From positions 35,609 through 99,608 of the forward strand of contig NZ_FNGF01000010.1 in assembly GCF_900102815.1 (NCBI RefSeq): a stretch of DNA of 64,000 nucleotides, read 5' to 3'. A program made the position numbers and the translations under genes. The first letter of the stretch is position 1. The number at the start of each line of letters is the position of its first letter. This document shows positions 44,450 to 54,132 of this stretch, piece by piece. A model generated the notes under the pieces. It was not told the origin of the DNA. It saw only the letters and a program-made list of their open reading frames with translations, and did no database searches. The DNA is from Glycomyces sambucus. Lineage in GTDB: Bacteria > Actinomycetota > Actinomycetes > Mycobacteriales > Micromonosporaceae.

Positions 44450-44980
44450 ATGGCGCGCAAAGTGCATCCCCCCGTAGAAGTACGGCGCTCTCCCCGGCGC
44501 CGTGCCACCGTAGCGGCCTACGAAGAACGAGGCCGCGTGGTCGTCATGATCCCGGACGCCTTCTCGGCGACCGAGGAGCGCGAATGGATCGACCACATGC
44601 TCGCGAGGCTCCAGAAGAGGGAGGCCCGAGACGGCCGCGCCTCCGACGACGCCCTGCGGGACCGGGCCGTCAGGCTCGCCCGTCGCTACTACCCCGAACA
44701 CCCCGAGTGCGCCCGCCCCCAGAGCGTCCGCTGGGTCGACAACCAGCAGCGCCGCTGGGGATCGTGCACCCCCTCCGACGGCTCGATCCGGCTCTCGCGC
44801 CGGCTCACCATGATGCCGTCCTGGGTCATCGACTACGTCCTGCTCCACGAACTGGCGCACCTGGTCCACCACGACCACTCGCGGCCGTTCTGGGACATGG
44901 TCGGCCGCTACACCAAGGCCGAGCGCGCCCGCGGCTACCTCGAAGGCATCGCCGACGCCGAGGCCAGCGACCCGCGCTAG
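44450..44980 (+). CDS. YgjP/WLM-type metallopeptidase
   Basis: The 176-residue protein has the zinc motif HELAHLVHHDHSRPFW (about residues 138-153), the HExxH with a downstream His typical of the YgjP-like (DUF45) group, and RWGSCTPSDGSIRLSRRL before it. The substrate is unknown. TAGTGT lies 6 nt before the ATG, so a leaderless start is likely. The same gene neighbours uvrD2 and whiB7 in mycobacteria. The 177 bases after its stop contain nothing recognisable. Confidence 0.88.
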   Translation: MARKVHPPVEVRRSPRRRATVAAYEERGRVVVMIPDAFSATEEREWIDHMLARLQKREARDGRASDDALRDRAVRLARRYYPEHPECARPQSVRWVDNQQRRWGSCTPSDGSIRLSRRLTMMPSWVIDYVLLHELAHLVHHDHSRPFWDMVGRYTKAERARGYLEGIADAEASDPR

Positions 44981-45157
44981 CAACGGCACCCGCCGCACCG
45001 GCCGCCGCGGCGACCGGACGACCGCTCCTGCGCTCCTACCTACCGGGCGCTTCCTCCGGACCGGCCTCACAGCATCGGGCGCCGCCTGACCGAACCCGGT
45101 TCGCATCGGGCTCTGCTTCGCCGAGCCCTACTTCTCCAGGCCCCACTCCAGCGGGCC

Positions 45158-46423
45158 TTATTTCTCTCCGGCCTCGTCCTCGTCGTCCTTCGGGTCGTTG
45201 ACCGCGAGCTGGTCGAACATCGACAGGTCCAGGTCCTCCAGGGCCTCGGAGACCGTCGCGAACGACTCCGGGCGCTCCAGGTCGGCCGCGCTCGGCATCA
45301 GATCCGGGTGCGCCCAGACCGCCTCGCGCCCCTCGACCCCGCGGGCCTCGGTCAGCGACTGCCACAGCCGCTCGGCCGCCCGCACCTTCGCCTGGTCGAG
45401 CTGGAGTCCCACCAGCGCCTCGAACGTCTGCTCCACCGGTCCACCGGACGCGCGGCGGCGCCGCGCGGACTCCATGAGCCGGTCCATGGTCGGCAGCCGC
45501 TCGCCGACCGCGTCGGCCACCACCGTGTTGATCCATCCGGCGATGAGCGCCAGGGTCGTCGCCAGTCGCGCCAGGGCGGCCTTCTGCTGCTCGGTGTCCT
45601 CGGGCTTGAACACTTCGCTGAGGTCGAGCGTCGCCGCCGCCTCCGGGTCGGTCGGGTCGATGTCCGACATGGCCTCCTCGATGGCGGCCTCGTCGATGCG
45701 GATCTCCCGCGCGTACGCCTCCAGCGCGCCCAGCAGGTGCGAGCGCAGCCACGACGCGTGCGTGAACAGCCGGTGGGCCGCGGCCTCGCGCAGCGCCACG
45801 AACAGCCGCACCTCCTCCACCGGGAGCTCCAGGCCCTCGGCGTAGGCGGTGATGTTCCCCGGCAGGAGCGCCGCGACACCGGTCTTCCCCAGGGGCAGGC
45901 CGACCTCGGTGGAGGACAGCACCTCCCCGGCGAGCTTCGCGAGGGCCTGGCCCATTTGCGCGCCGAACAGCGCCGAGCCGACCCCCTTCATGAGGTCGGC
46001 CATCGGGCCGAGCATCCCGGCCATCTCCTCGGGGACGAGCGTCTGCATCGCCTCGCCCATCTGGGCCGCGAGGGGCTCGGCGAGCTGCTTCCACGAGTCC
46101 TCAGTGCGCGCGATCCACTGCTTGCGGGTCCACGCGTCGGTCGCTGTGACCCCCGAGGGCCAGTTCACGACCGAGTCGAGCCACAGGTCCGCGAGGCGCA
46201 CCGCCTCGCCGACGTGCGCCTGGTCGGCGGGGCCGACGATGTTCTCGCTCTCCAGCTCCGACTCGGCGAGCTGGCGGGCGAGCTGCCAGTTGACCGGACC
46301 GGACGAGAGCGACTGCGCCATCATCTGCTGGAGTTGCTGCATCATCTGCTGCACCCGCGGGTCGTTCGGGTCCGGCAGGTCGCCGCCCAAGTTGCCGAAG
46401 CCGAATGGAATATCGGAGCCCAT
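45158..46423 (-). CDS. Zinc-dependent metalloprotease-like protein, DUF2342
   Basis: The 421-residue protein belongs to the DUF2342 group, sometimes labelled 'F420 biosynthesis-associated' or zinc metalloprotease. It starts with the Met/Gln-rich MQQLQQMMAQ region and contains the putative metal site REAAAHRLFTHASWL (about 205-219), followed by a long helical domain and an acidic tail (DPKDDEDEAGEK). Substrate and activity are unproven. The ATG at 46423 is chosen because ACCGTA (TACGGT on the coding strand) lies 6 nt upstream, a leaderless start. It is divergent from the PDZ-Lon protease gene. Confidence 0.88.
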   Translation of the reverse strand: MGSDIPFGFGNLGGDLPDPNDPRVQQMMQQLQQMMAQSLSSGPVNWQLARQLAESELESENIVGPADQAHVGEAVRLADLWLDSVVNWPSGVTATDAWTRKQWIARTEDSWKQLAEPLAAQMGEAMQTLVPEEMAGMLGPMADLMKGVGSALFGAQMGQALAKLAGEVLSSTEVGLPLGKTGVAALLPGNITAYAEGLELPVEEVRLFVALREAAAHRLFTHASWLRSHLLGALEAYAREIRIDEAAIEEAMSDIDPTDPEAAATLDLSEVFKPEDTEQQKAALARLATTLALIAGWINTVVADAVGERLPTMDRLMESARRRRASGGPVEQTFEALVGLQLDQAKVRAAERLWQSLTEARGVEGREAVWAHPDLMPSAADLERPESFATVSEALEDLDLSMFDQLAVNDPKDDEDEAGEK

Positions 46424-46429
46424 GGGCCA

Positions 46430-46435
46430 ACCGTA
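46430..46435 (-). promoter_or_regulatory. -10 box of a leaderless promoter
   Basis: On the minus strand TACGGT ends 6 nt before the DUF2342 ATG at 46423. Confidence 0.45.
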
Positions 46436-46523
46436 CGTCAGAGTAGGGGGGCCGGGCCACGGCTGGCCGATCTCCCGGGCCCGCGTTCGCTGCGGGCCGA
46501 AAGCGCGGCCGGTGCTGCGCATG

Positions 46524-46529
46524 TAGGCT
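46524..46529 (+). promoter_or_regulatory. -10 box of a leaderless promoter
   Basis: TAGGCT lies 7 nt before the ATG of the PDZ-Lon protease at 46537. Confidence 0.45.
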
Positions 46530-46536
46530 TCCCCGC

Positions 46537-47508
46537 ATGCGAAGGCGTGGAATCACCGTCCTGTTGGGCGCCGTTCTGGTGGCGCTGCTGACATGGCAGG
46601 CGCTCTCGATGGACGTCGCCTACGTCGTCTTCAGCCCCGGCCCCACCGAGGACGTCCTCGGCTCCGAGGAGATCGACGGGGTCGACCACCCCATCATCAC
46701 CGCGACCACGGAGTTCGAGTCCGAAGGCGAGCTGCGGCTCACCACCGTGCGCGTCATGCAGTCGGTGACCCTCGCCGAGGCCCTGCGCTACTGGGCCTCC
46801 GACGAGTACGCCATCATCCCGCGCGACCTCGTCTACCCGCCCGGGGAGTCCGAGGAGGACATCGCCGAGGAGCAGCAGGCCGACTGGGTCGAGTCGCAGT
46901 CGAACGCCGAGCAGGCCGCCCTCGCGTACCTCGGCGAGCCCGCCGTCATCTCCGTCGTCGCCGACTCCGCCGGCCTCCTCGCCGGCGACGTCGTCACCGC
47001 GGTCGACGGGACCGCCGTCACGTCCCTGTCGTCCCTCGCCGATTACGCCGACAGCGAAACCACGGTCACCGTCACCCGGGCCGGCGCGGCCGTCAGCGTC
47101 CCCGGCGTGGTCCTCGGCGAGGCCGACCTCCAGTCCGTCCACGACGACCCGTACGGCATCGAGATCGACACCGAGGCGCTCGACATCGGCGGCCCCTCCG
47201 CCGGCATGATCTTCGCGCTCGGCATCGTCGACCGGGTCACCGAGGGCGATCTCACCGACGGCATGGTCGTCGCCGGGACCGGCGAGATCGATCCTGAAGG
47301 GAACGTCGGCCCGATCGGCGGCATCCAGCAGAAGGTGGCCGCCTCGGTCGAACTCGGGGCCGAGGTCTTCCTCGCGCCCGCTGCGAACTGTTCGGACGCC
47401 GTCACCGTTCCGCACGACGGCATGACTATTGTCAGAGTCGAGACGCTCGAGGACGCTGTCTCGGCGCTTGAGTCCCTAGCGGCCGGCGGGGAAGTCACGA
47501 CCTGCTGA
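46537..47508 (+). CDS. Membrane-anchored PDZ and Lon-type (S16) protease
   Basis: The 323-residue protein has an N-terminal anchor helix (about residues 6-24), a PDZ domain (about 125-205, AGLLAGDVVTAVDG) and a Lon-like proteolytic domain. Its catalytic serine is in DIGGPSAGMIFALGIVD (Ser near 217) and its lysine in GGIQQKVAAS (near 268). It has no ATPase, so it is an ATP-independent membrane-tethered Lon relative facing the outside. The UPF0182 gene follows after 37 bp, as in mycobacteria, suggesting shared expression. Confidence 0.92.
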   Translation: MRRRGITVLLGAVLVALLTWQALSMDVAYVVFSPGPTEDVLGSEEIDGVDHPIITATTEFESEGELRLTTVRVMQSVTLAEALRYWASDEYAIIPRDLVYPPGESEEDIAEEQQADWVESQSNAEQAALAYLGEPAVISVVADSAGLLAGDVVTAVDGTAVTSLSSLADYADSETTVTVTRAGAAVSVPGVVLGEADLQSVHDDPYGIEIDTEALDIGGPSAGMIFALGIVDRVTEGDLTDGMVVAGTGEIDPEGNVGPIGGIQQKVAASVELGAEVFLAPAANCSDAVTVPHDGMTIVRVETLEDAVSALESLAAGGEVTTC

Positions 47509-47545
47509 CCCCGACCGCGCCGCGAGACGTGAAGGAGTTGCTTCA

Positions 47546-50542
47546 GTGGCGAACCGGACGCCCACCCCACCACGGATGAGCCGACGAGGACGCTACGTCC
47601 TGATCCTCCTCGTGGGCGCCATAGTCCTGCTCTCGGTGCTCGGCTGGCTCGTCAGCCTGCGCACCGACTACCTCTGGTACGACTCGGTCGGGTACACCTC
47701 GGTGTTCTCGACCATGATGTGGACGCGCCTGGCCATGTTCGGCGCCTTCACCCTGGCGATGGCCGCCTGGTGCGGCCTCAACCTCTACCTCGCCTACCGC
47801 TTCCGGCCCGACACGTGGCCGGCGACCAGCGAGCAGGAGGGCCTGGAGCGCTACCGCGAACTCATCTCGCCGCGCGCCGGCTGGTGGATCGGCGGCGTCG
47901 CGATCGTCGTCGGCGTCTTCGCCGGCATGTCCGCGCAGAGCCGCTGGGAGACCTGGCTGCTGTTCCGCGAAGGCGGGCAGTTCGACTGGACCGACCCGGT
48001 CCTGGGCATGAACGCCGGCTTCTACGTGTTCCGGCTCCCGTTCTGGCAGTTCCTCATCGGGTTCGGGTTCGCCGCGATCGTCGTCGGCCTCCTCGCCTCC
48101 CTGAGCGCCTACTACCTCTACGGGGCGCTGCGCTTCTCCGGCCAGGGCGACCGCATGACCAACGTCGCGCGCATCCACCTCTCCGTCCTCGTCGCGCTCT
48201 TCCTGGGGCTCAAGGCCGTCGCGTACTACTTCGACCGCTTCGACTTCACCACCCAGGAGAACCAGGTCACCGACATCGTCGGCGGCGGCTACACCGAGAT
48301 GACCGCCCTCATGAACGCCAAGAACGCGCTCATCTGGGTCTCCGTCATCGCGGCCGTGGTCATCCTGGTGTTCTCGTGGGGCTTCACCCGCTCACTCGCG
48401 CTGCCGGCCGCGGCCCTCGGCCTCGTGGTCGTCACCGCGATCGCCGCCGGCGGCATCTACCCGGCCGTGGTCCGCAACTTCCAGGTCGAGCCCAACCGCC
48501 CCCAGCGCGAGGGCGAGTACGCCCAGCACACCATGGACGGCACCAGGTACGCCTACGGCATGGAGGAGCTGGAGACCACCACCTACAGCGTGGCCTCCCA
48601 GCCGAACGCCGAGACCATGTCGGCCGACCAGTCCACGGTCCCGTTCGTGCGCCTCATCGACCCGTTCGTGGTCTCCGACGCGTTCACCCAGGCGCAGCAG
48701 CCGCGCAGCTTCTACGACTTCAACGAGAAGCTCGACATCGACCGCTACACCTACACCGACGAGAACGGCCAGGAGGTCACCCAGGACTTCGTCGTCGGCC
48801 TGCGCGAACTCAACCCGAGCCAGCTCACCGACGAGCAGCAGGACTGGACCGTCGCCCACACCGTGTACACGCACGGCTGGGGCTTCGTCTCCGCCTCGAC
48901 CACCGAGAGCGACAACGGCGCCCCCTGCTTCACCTCGGGCGTCCTCTCCGACGACCCGGGCAACTGCCAGATCGGCAACGACATCATCGACGTCGAGAAG
49001 CCGCAGATCTACTACGGCCTCCTCAACAACGAGTACGCGATCGTGGGCGTCCCCGGCGACGAGACCCCCCGCGAGTACGACCGCCCCACCGACGTGGCCG
49101 TGGTCGACGAGGACTCCGAGGAGGACCCGGCCGAGGAGATCGGCGACGACCGCTACACCACCTACGAGGGCGACGGCGGCGTCGACATCGGCTCGATCGG
49201 CAACCGGCTCCTCTACGCCTGGGAGTTCCAGGAGCCCCGCTTCCTGCTCTCCAGCCAGATCAACGAGGAGTCGCAGCTCCTCTACAACCGCAACATCCGC
49301 GAACGCGTCCAGATGGTCGCCCCGTTCCTGACCGTCGAGGCCGACCCGTACCCGGCCGTCGTCGACGGCGAGATCGTGTGGATCGTCGACGGCTACACCA
49401 CGACCAACGAGTTCCCCTACTCCGACCGGGTCAACCTGGCCGACGCGACGAACGACACGTACTCGGGCCAGGGCGTCGCCAACCAGGCGTCCGAAGAGGT
49501 CAACTACATCCGCTCCTCCGTCAAGGCCGTCGTGAACGCCTACGACGGCTCGGTGAAGCTGTACGAGTTCGACGAGGAGGACCCGATCCTCCAGGCGTGG
49601 AACGAGATCTACGGCGGCGACCTCGTCATCCCCAAGGAGGAGACCCCCGAGTCCCTCGTGGCGCACTTCCGGTACCCGCAGGACCTGTTCAAGATCCAGC
49701 GGAGCCTCCTCCAGCGCTACCACGTCGACGAGTCGCGGACCTTCATCGAGGGCGGCGAGGCGTGGGCGACCACGAACGACCCGTCCCAGGCGCAGTCGGT
49801 CACCCAGCCCGCCTACTACGTGTACGCGACCTACCCGGAGCAGGACCAGCCGTACTTCCAGCTGACCAGCACCTTCACACCGAGGAACCGGGAGAACGCG
49901 CTCGCGTCGCTCATGTCGGGCTACTACGACGAGGACGGGAACCCGCGGCTGACGGTCTACGACGTCGTCGGCGGCGACGACCAGTCGGTGCGCCAGATAC
50001 ACCAGATCATCACCTCCACCTCGGAGGTGGTGACGACGCTCCGCGACGCCACCCAGGCCGGCACCACCGTCGAGTGGGGCAACCTGCTCGCGCTGCCGGT
50101 GGGCGACGGCATCCTCTACCTCGAACCGATGTACCTGCGGCGGCAGGCGGGCGGCCAGGGCGAGGACCTGCCCCGGCTGACGAACGTCGCCATCAGCTAC
50201 GGCGGCTACGTCGGCTTCGCGCCGACCTTCGAGGAGGCCGTGGCGATGGTGGTCGAGAAGTACGTCTCGGGCGCCCCGAGCGAGGCCGAGCAGACCGAGG
50301 GCGAGGAGGGCGAGACCGAGTCGCCGTCCGAGACGCCCACGACCGAGGCCCCGACCACCGAGGCGCCGCCGGCCGCCGACCCGCCGGAGGTCGAGGCCGC
50401 GATCGACAACGTCATCGCCGCCCAGGCCGCCTACGAGCAGGCGCAGGCGTCGGGCACGAACGAGGAGGAGGGCCGCGCGCTCGACGACCTCCTCGCCGCG
50501 CTCGACCAGCTCGCCGCCGCCCGCGAAGCGGCCGGGCAGTAG
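47546..50542 (+). CDS. UPF0182 large membrane protein
   Basis: The 998-residue protein has about seven membrane helices in the first 310 residues and a very large extracytoplasmic domain after them. The C-terminal 90 residues are a Glu/Thr/Pro-rich linker and an Ala-rich helix. It belongs to the UPF0182 family, conserved in actinobacteria, with no established activity; a cell-envelope role is likely. It starts with GTG, with GAAGGAG 10 nt upstream. A strong bidirectional terminator follows. Confidence 0.93.
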   Translation: MANRTPTPPRMSRRGRYVLILLVGAIVLLSVLGWLVSLRTDYLWYDSVGYTSVFSTMMWTRLAMFGAFTLAMAAWCGLNLYLAYRFRPDTWPATSEQEGLERYRELISPRAGWWIGGVAIVVGVFAGMSAQSRWETWLLFREGGQFDWTDPVLGMNAGFYVFRLPFWQFLIGFGFAAIVVGLLASLSAYYLYGALRFSGQGDRMTNVARIHLSVLVALFLGLKAVAYYFDRFDFTTQENQVTDIVGGGYTEMTALMNAKNALIWVSVIAAVVILVFSWGFTRSLALPAAALGLVVVTAIAAGGIYPAVVRNFQVEPNRPQREGEYAQHTMDGTRYAYGMEELETTTYSVASQPNAETMSADQSTVPFVRLIDPFVVSDAFTQAQQPRSFYDFNEKLDIDRYTYTDENGQEVTQDFVVGLRELNPSQLTDEQQDWTVAHTVYTHGWGFVSASTTESDNGAPCFTSGVLSDDPGNCQIGNDIIDVEKPQIYYGLLNNEYAIVGVPGDETPREYDRPTDVAVVDEDSEEDPAEEIGDDRYTTYEGDGGVDIGSIGNRLLYAWEFQEPRFLLSSQINEESQLLYNRNIRERVQMVAPFLTVEADPYPAVVDGEIVWIVDGYTTTNEFPYSDRVNLADATNDTYSGQGVANQASEEVNYIRSSVKAVVNAYDGSVKLYEFDEEDPILQAWNEIYGGDLVIPKEETPESLVAHFRYPQDLFKIQRSLLQRYHVDESRTFIEGGEAWATTNDPSQAQSVTQPAYYVYATYPEQDQPYFQLTSTFTPRNRENALASLMSGYYDEDGNPRLTVYDVVGGDDQSVRQIHQIITSTSEVVTTLRDATQAGTTVEWGNLLALPVGDGILYLEPMYLRRQAGGQGEDLPRLTNVAISYGGYVGFAPTFEEAVAMVVEKYVSGAPSEAEQTEGEEGETESPSETPTTEAPTTEAPPAADPPEVEAAIDNVIAAQAAYEQAQASGTNEEEGRALDDLLAALDQLAAAREAAGQ

Positions 50543-50555
50543 TAACGAGACAAGT

Positions 50556-50593
50556 GAAAGCGCCCGGTGGCCGAACGGCCGCCGGGCGCTTTC
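50556..50593. terminator. Bidirectional terminator between UPF0182 and the PASTA kinase
   Basis: GAAAGCGCCCGGTGGCCG pairs with CGGCCGCCGGGCGCTTTC (18 bp, one mismatch, 2-nt loop) between two convergent genes, with an A run on one side and a T run on the other. Confidence 0.85.
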
Positions 50594-50601
50594 GCGTTCG
50601 C

Positions 50602-52308
50602 TCACTGCCCTTCGCCTCCGGGCATCTCGGACTCCTCCGACTCGGGCTTGCACGCCTCGGCGTCGGCGGCCCGGCGGACCGTGATCTGCACGGTGGTGCC
50701 CGGGTCGACCTCGGCGCCGGCGCTGGGGGACTGGCGCACCACCGAGCACTTGGCCTCGCCCTCGCCCTCGTAGTCGACGGCGGGGCTGAGGCCCTGCTCC
50801 TCGATCCGCATCCGCGCGTCGGCCTCGGACAGGCCGACGACGCCGGGCACCGTCGCCTTCGCGGGCGGCGGCGGGGAGCTGCTCTCGGTGGCGCTGGCGG
50901 GCCCGGTGGGGGTCAGGGACGGCCCCGGTGAGGCCGGGTCGGCGGAGGGGTCGGCGTCGCCGGAGGCGGACGCGGAGTCGCTGGGGTCGGGGGTGGCGGC
51001 GTGCTCCTCGTCGCCGTCGTCGCCGGCCCAGAAGCCGTCGTCGCCCTCCTGGCCCTGCACGCCCGCGTCCTCGGCCCCGGACTCGTCGGTGAGCGAGGCC
51101 CCGGGCGGGCCGTCGCCGGTCCACGGCAGGCTCATGGCGACCGCGCCGACGGTGGCGATCGCGGCGAGCGTCCCGGAGAGGACGAGCCACAGCCGGCGCC
51201 TGCGCGGCGGCTCCTGGGGAGCCATGGGGTTCGGTCCGGTCGTCGGCCCGGTGGGCGGCGACAGGTGCGCGGCGGCGTGCGCGCCGGTGACCGGCGGCAG
51301 CGACTGGTGCTCGGCCGGGAGCGGGTGCTCCCCGGTGTCGGCGCGCACGGGGCCGGAGACGCGGCGGTGCGCCCCGGTGGTGCGGGGTCCGGCGACGGGC
51401 GGCTGCTCGTTCATGTCGCGCTGGTCCATGACGCGGGTGCGCGCGGGCGCGTTCCGGTTGGACAGCAGGGCCGCGCGGGTATCGCGGCAGGCCGCGGCGA
51501 GCGCGGCCGCGTCGGGCCAGCGCGCGGACGGGTCCTTCTGGAGCGTGCGCCGCACGATCTCGGTGACCTCGTAGGGGACCTCGGCCGGCAGCGGCGGCGG
51601 GGCGTTGCGCAGGTGCGCCGAGAGGACCCCGAGCGGGGTGTCGGCACGGAAGGGCGGCGCCCCGGCGAGGCACTGGTGGGCGACGACGCCGAGCGAGTAC
51701 AGGTCGGAGGCCGCGGTCAGGTTCTCGCCGGCGGCCTGCTCAGGCGACATGTAGGTGACGGTGCCGAGGACCACCCCGGTGGTGGTGAGCGTCAGGTTGT
51801 GGCTGGCGCGGGCGATCCCGAAGTCCACCAGGACGACCGAGCCGTCGCCGCGGACGAGGATGTTGCCGGGCTTGATGTCGCGGTGGACGATCCCGGCGGC
51901 GTGCGCGACCTGGAGCGCCTCGGCGACGCCGCCGACGACCTGGAGGGTCTCGGCGGTGGGGAGCTTCCCCCACAGGCCCAGGAGCTTCGAGAGCGGCTTG
52001 CCGTCGACGTACTCCATGATGAGGTACGCGAGCTGGGCGTCCTCGTCCTCGATCTCGCCGTAGTCGTAGACCTCGACGACGCCCGGCCCCTGCATGACGG
52101 CGATGGCGCGGGCCTCGCGGCGGAAGCGCTCGCGGAAGCCGCGGTCGTCGACCAGGTCGGCGAGGAGGACCTTGACGGCGACGGTGCGCCACAGGATGGT
52201 GTCGGTGCCCTCCCAGACGTCGCCCATGCCGCCGCCGCCGATGCGGCGTTCGAGCCGGTAGCGCCCGTCCAGGACATCGCCGGCCTTGAGGTTGCGCGTG
52301 CTCAGCAT
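50602..52308 (-). CDS. Transmembrane Ser/Thr protein kinase with one PASTA domain
   Basis: The 568-residue Hanks-type kinase has the glycine loop RIGGGGMGDVWEG (about 23-35), lysine in VAVKVLL, catalytic HRDIKPGNILV (about 141-151), VDFGIA and APE-like MSPEQ. A proline-rich juxtamembrane linker (about 290-365) leads to one membrane helix (about 370-392), an acidic spacer and a single C-terminal PASTA repeat (KATVPGVVGLSEADARMRIE). PASTA repeats sense cell wall fragments, and PknB-type relatives usually have four. The ATG at 52308 is set by the kinase N-terminus. The promoter and partner are not evident. Confidence 0.93.
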   Translation of the reverse strand: MLSTRNLKAGDVLDGRYRLERRIGGGGMGDVWEGTDTILWRTVAVKVLLADLVDDRGFRERFRREARAIAVMQGPGVVEVYDYGEIEDEDAQLAYLIMEYVDGKPLSKLLGLWGKLPTAETLQVVGGVAEALQVAHAAGIVHRDIKPGNILVRGDGSVVLVDFGIARASHNLTLTTTGVVLGTVTYMSPEQAAGENLTAASDLYSLGVVAHQCLAGAPPFRADTPLGVLSAHLRNAPPPLPAEVPYEVTEIVRRTLQKDPSARWPDAAALAAACRDTRAALLSNRNAPARTRVMDQRDMNEQPPVAGPRTTGAHRRVSGPVRADTGEHPLPAEHQSLPPVTGAHAAAHLSPPTGPTTGPNPMAPQEPPRRRRLWLVLSGTLAAIATVGAVAMSLPWTGDGPPGASLTDESGAEDAGVQGQEGDDGFWAGDDGDEEHAATPDPSDSASASGDADPSADPASPGPSLTPTGPASATESSSPPPPAKATVPGVVGLSEADARMRIEEQGLSPAVDYEGEGEAKCSVVRQSPSAGAEVDPGTTVQITVRRAADAEACKPESEESEMPGGEGQ

Positions 52309-52520
52309 CGGGCGGCTTTCCCCTTCTCGGCGAAGCCTGCCAACCGCGCTCCACCCCTCGGCGACGCTCGCGAGCGGTACATGTGCCGGGCGTCGGATGA
52401 TCTCTCCGGGGTCTAACGACCGGCGGGCGCTGAGGCTACGCGCTGGAACGGGCGATCTTCGGATTCGTCGCGTTTTCGCGGGGGAGGCCGCGGGCCGCCG
52501 CTGATCTGCGGCGCCGCGGG

Positions 52521-52850
52521 TCAGGTCTGGGCGAGCCCGGCGGCGAGCGCGCCGCCGAAGGCGATGGCGCGGGACGGGGGCGCGGCGCTCACGCGGGCCT
52601 CGCCGGCGTCCGGCTCGGGGGTCTGGGACTGGTGGACGGCCTGGCCGAGCTGGCCGTCCCAGCACGCCCAGGAGTGGCACGGCCAGGACTGGCCGCAGTG
52701 GCCGCACACGGGGTGCTTGGCGCCCTGCTGGTCGAGTGCGGGGGTGTGGCGCTTCCACCAGCGGGCCTGCACGCGCCAGAGGCTCGGCACCAGCACTTCG
52801 CTGGGCGGCTCGTCCGGCGGGGGATTGTCGAGTGTGTACGGACTGCGCAA
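52521..52850 (-). CDS. Small hypothetical protein with CGHCGxxWPC motif
   Basis: The frame of about 109 residues has VCGHCGQSWPCHSWACWD in its middle, a Cys/Trp motif seen in small proteins encoded beside XRE and DUF397 genes of actinomycetes. Codon use is GC-rich at third positions, supporting coding. The start is uncertain: TTG at 52850 is the nearest candidate with an AAGG about 9 nt upstream. It is divergent from the XRE gene to the right. The approximately 390 bp between them carry an A/T-rich patch (52985-53040) that probably holds promoters. Confidence 0.5.
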   Translation of the reverse strand: MRSPYTLDNPPPDEPPSEVLVPSLWRVQARWWKRHTPALDQQGAKHPVCGHCGQSWPCHSWACWDGQLGQAVHQSQTPEPDAGEARVSAAPPSRAIAFGGALAAGLAQT

Positions 52851-53236
52851 CGCAGGCTGCCTTTCGGGTCTTCGGATCGGAGCGGATCCCTTGTGGCCCT
52901 GCGTGATCGGGCCCGGGACCGCAGAGTGTCCTGGTCGTCGCCGAGGTGCGGTGTCGAATCGGTACAGTCGGGGGAGGCGGATAGCCCCTCCGTACAGTAG
53001 AATTGCACATGCAGATTTTGGATGCAAGAGGTATAACCGGATCGGGTGGCGAATCCTCCCAGCCGCGGCGAGACCTCTAGCCGCGGCAGTGCGCAGCGAG
53101 CCGGCACCGGACGAGCGGCCAGAAGTCCTCCCCAGCCGGTGCGTCCTCACCGAATCCGGAGAGATCAGGGTGTCAAATGGGAACATCGAACGACAACGCT
53201 GACAGCGATCTGCCGAAGAAGTTGGGAGGCAAGGCG

Positions 53237-54115
53237 ATGCCTTCGAGCGGCAGCCCCACCGTCCGCCGCCGCCGCGCGGGCCGGATCCTGCGCGACCTGC
53301 GCGAGAAGTCCGGCAAGGGCGCCGACGACGCCGCGGCCGCGCTGGAGGTCACCAGCTCCACCATCTACCGGATGGAGCTCGGGCGCGTCGGCATCAAGCC
53401 CCGCGACGTGCAGGCCCTTGTCGAGGTCTACGGCGTCCAGGACGCCGAGCTCGTCGACGAGCTGGTGCGCCTGGCCCGCGACGGCCGCAAGCGCGGCTGG
53501 TGGGCCCGCTACTCCGACACCATCTCCCCGCCCTACGCGACCTATGTGGGCCTGGAGCAGGACGCCTCCAGCCTGAACGTCTACGACGGCCTCATCATCA
53601 ACGGGCTGCTCCAGACCCGCGAGTACGCCCGGCACACGTTCAGCATGGTCCCCGAGCGCTCGCTGCGGTACATGGACCAGCGGATCGACCTGCGCATGGA
53701 GCGCCAGCAGCGCCTGCGCGGCGACCTGAAGATCTGGAACGTCATCGACGAGGCCGCGATCCGCCGCGTCCTCGGCGGCCCCAAGGTCATGATCGACCAG
53801 CTCCAGAACCTCCTGGAGCTCGGCTCGCTCCCCAACGTCCACCTCCAGGTCCTCCCCTTCGAGGGCGGCGCCTACCCGGGGATGCTCTCCTCGTTCACGA
53901 TCCTCGGCTTCGGGGAGCTCGACGGCGAGGTCGACCCCGGCTACCGCCACCCCGACGTGGTCTACATCGAGGGCCACAACGGCGACGTCTACGAGGAGGG
54001 CGAGGACGTCGAGCCCTTCCACGAGATCTTCGGCTTCCTGCGCTCGGCCGCGCTCGACCCCGGCCGCAGCCTCGAGTTCATCGAGCGCCAGGCCCACCAC
54101 CTGAAGTCGCTCTGA
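53237..54115 (+). CDS. XRE-family regulator with DUF5753 domain
   Basis: The 292-residue protein has an N-terminal helix-turn-helix (about 13-70, GRILRDLREKSGKGADDAAA, LEVTSSTIYRMELGR) and a long C-terminal DUF5753 domain (GLEQDASSLNVYDGLIINGL, QLQNLLELGSLPNVHLQVLP). These regulators pair with DUF397 partners in filamentous actinomycetes and influence development and antibiotic production. The ATG at 53237 is chosen for GGGAGG 7 nt upstream. An in-frame ATG at 53177 would add 20 residues. The DUF397 gene lies convergent just downstream. Confidence 0.9.
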   Translation: MPSSGSPTVRRRRAGRILRDLREKSGKGADDAAAALEVTSSTIYRMELGRVGIKPRDVQALVEVYGVQDAELVDELVRLARDGRKRGWWARYSDTISPPYATYVGLEQDASSLNVYDGLIINGLLQTREYARHTFSMVPERSLRYMDQRIDLRMERQQRLRGDLKIWNVIDEAAIRRVLGGPKVMIDQLQNLLELGSLPNVHLQVLPFEGGAYPGMLSSFTILGFGELDGEVDPGYRHPDVVYIEGHNGDVYEEGEDVEPFHEIFGFLRSAALDPGRSLEFIERQAHHLKSL

Positions 54116-54132
54116 CGCCCTAGAGACGCGAC

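Noticed and set aside
48392..51673. 1093-codon minus-strand frame opposite UPF0182
   Set aside because: It is antisense shadow of UPF0182 and the PASTA kinase junction. It crosses a strong terminator and has no domain.
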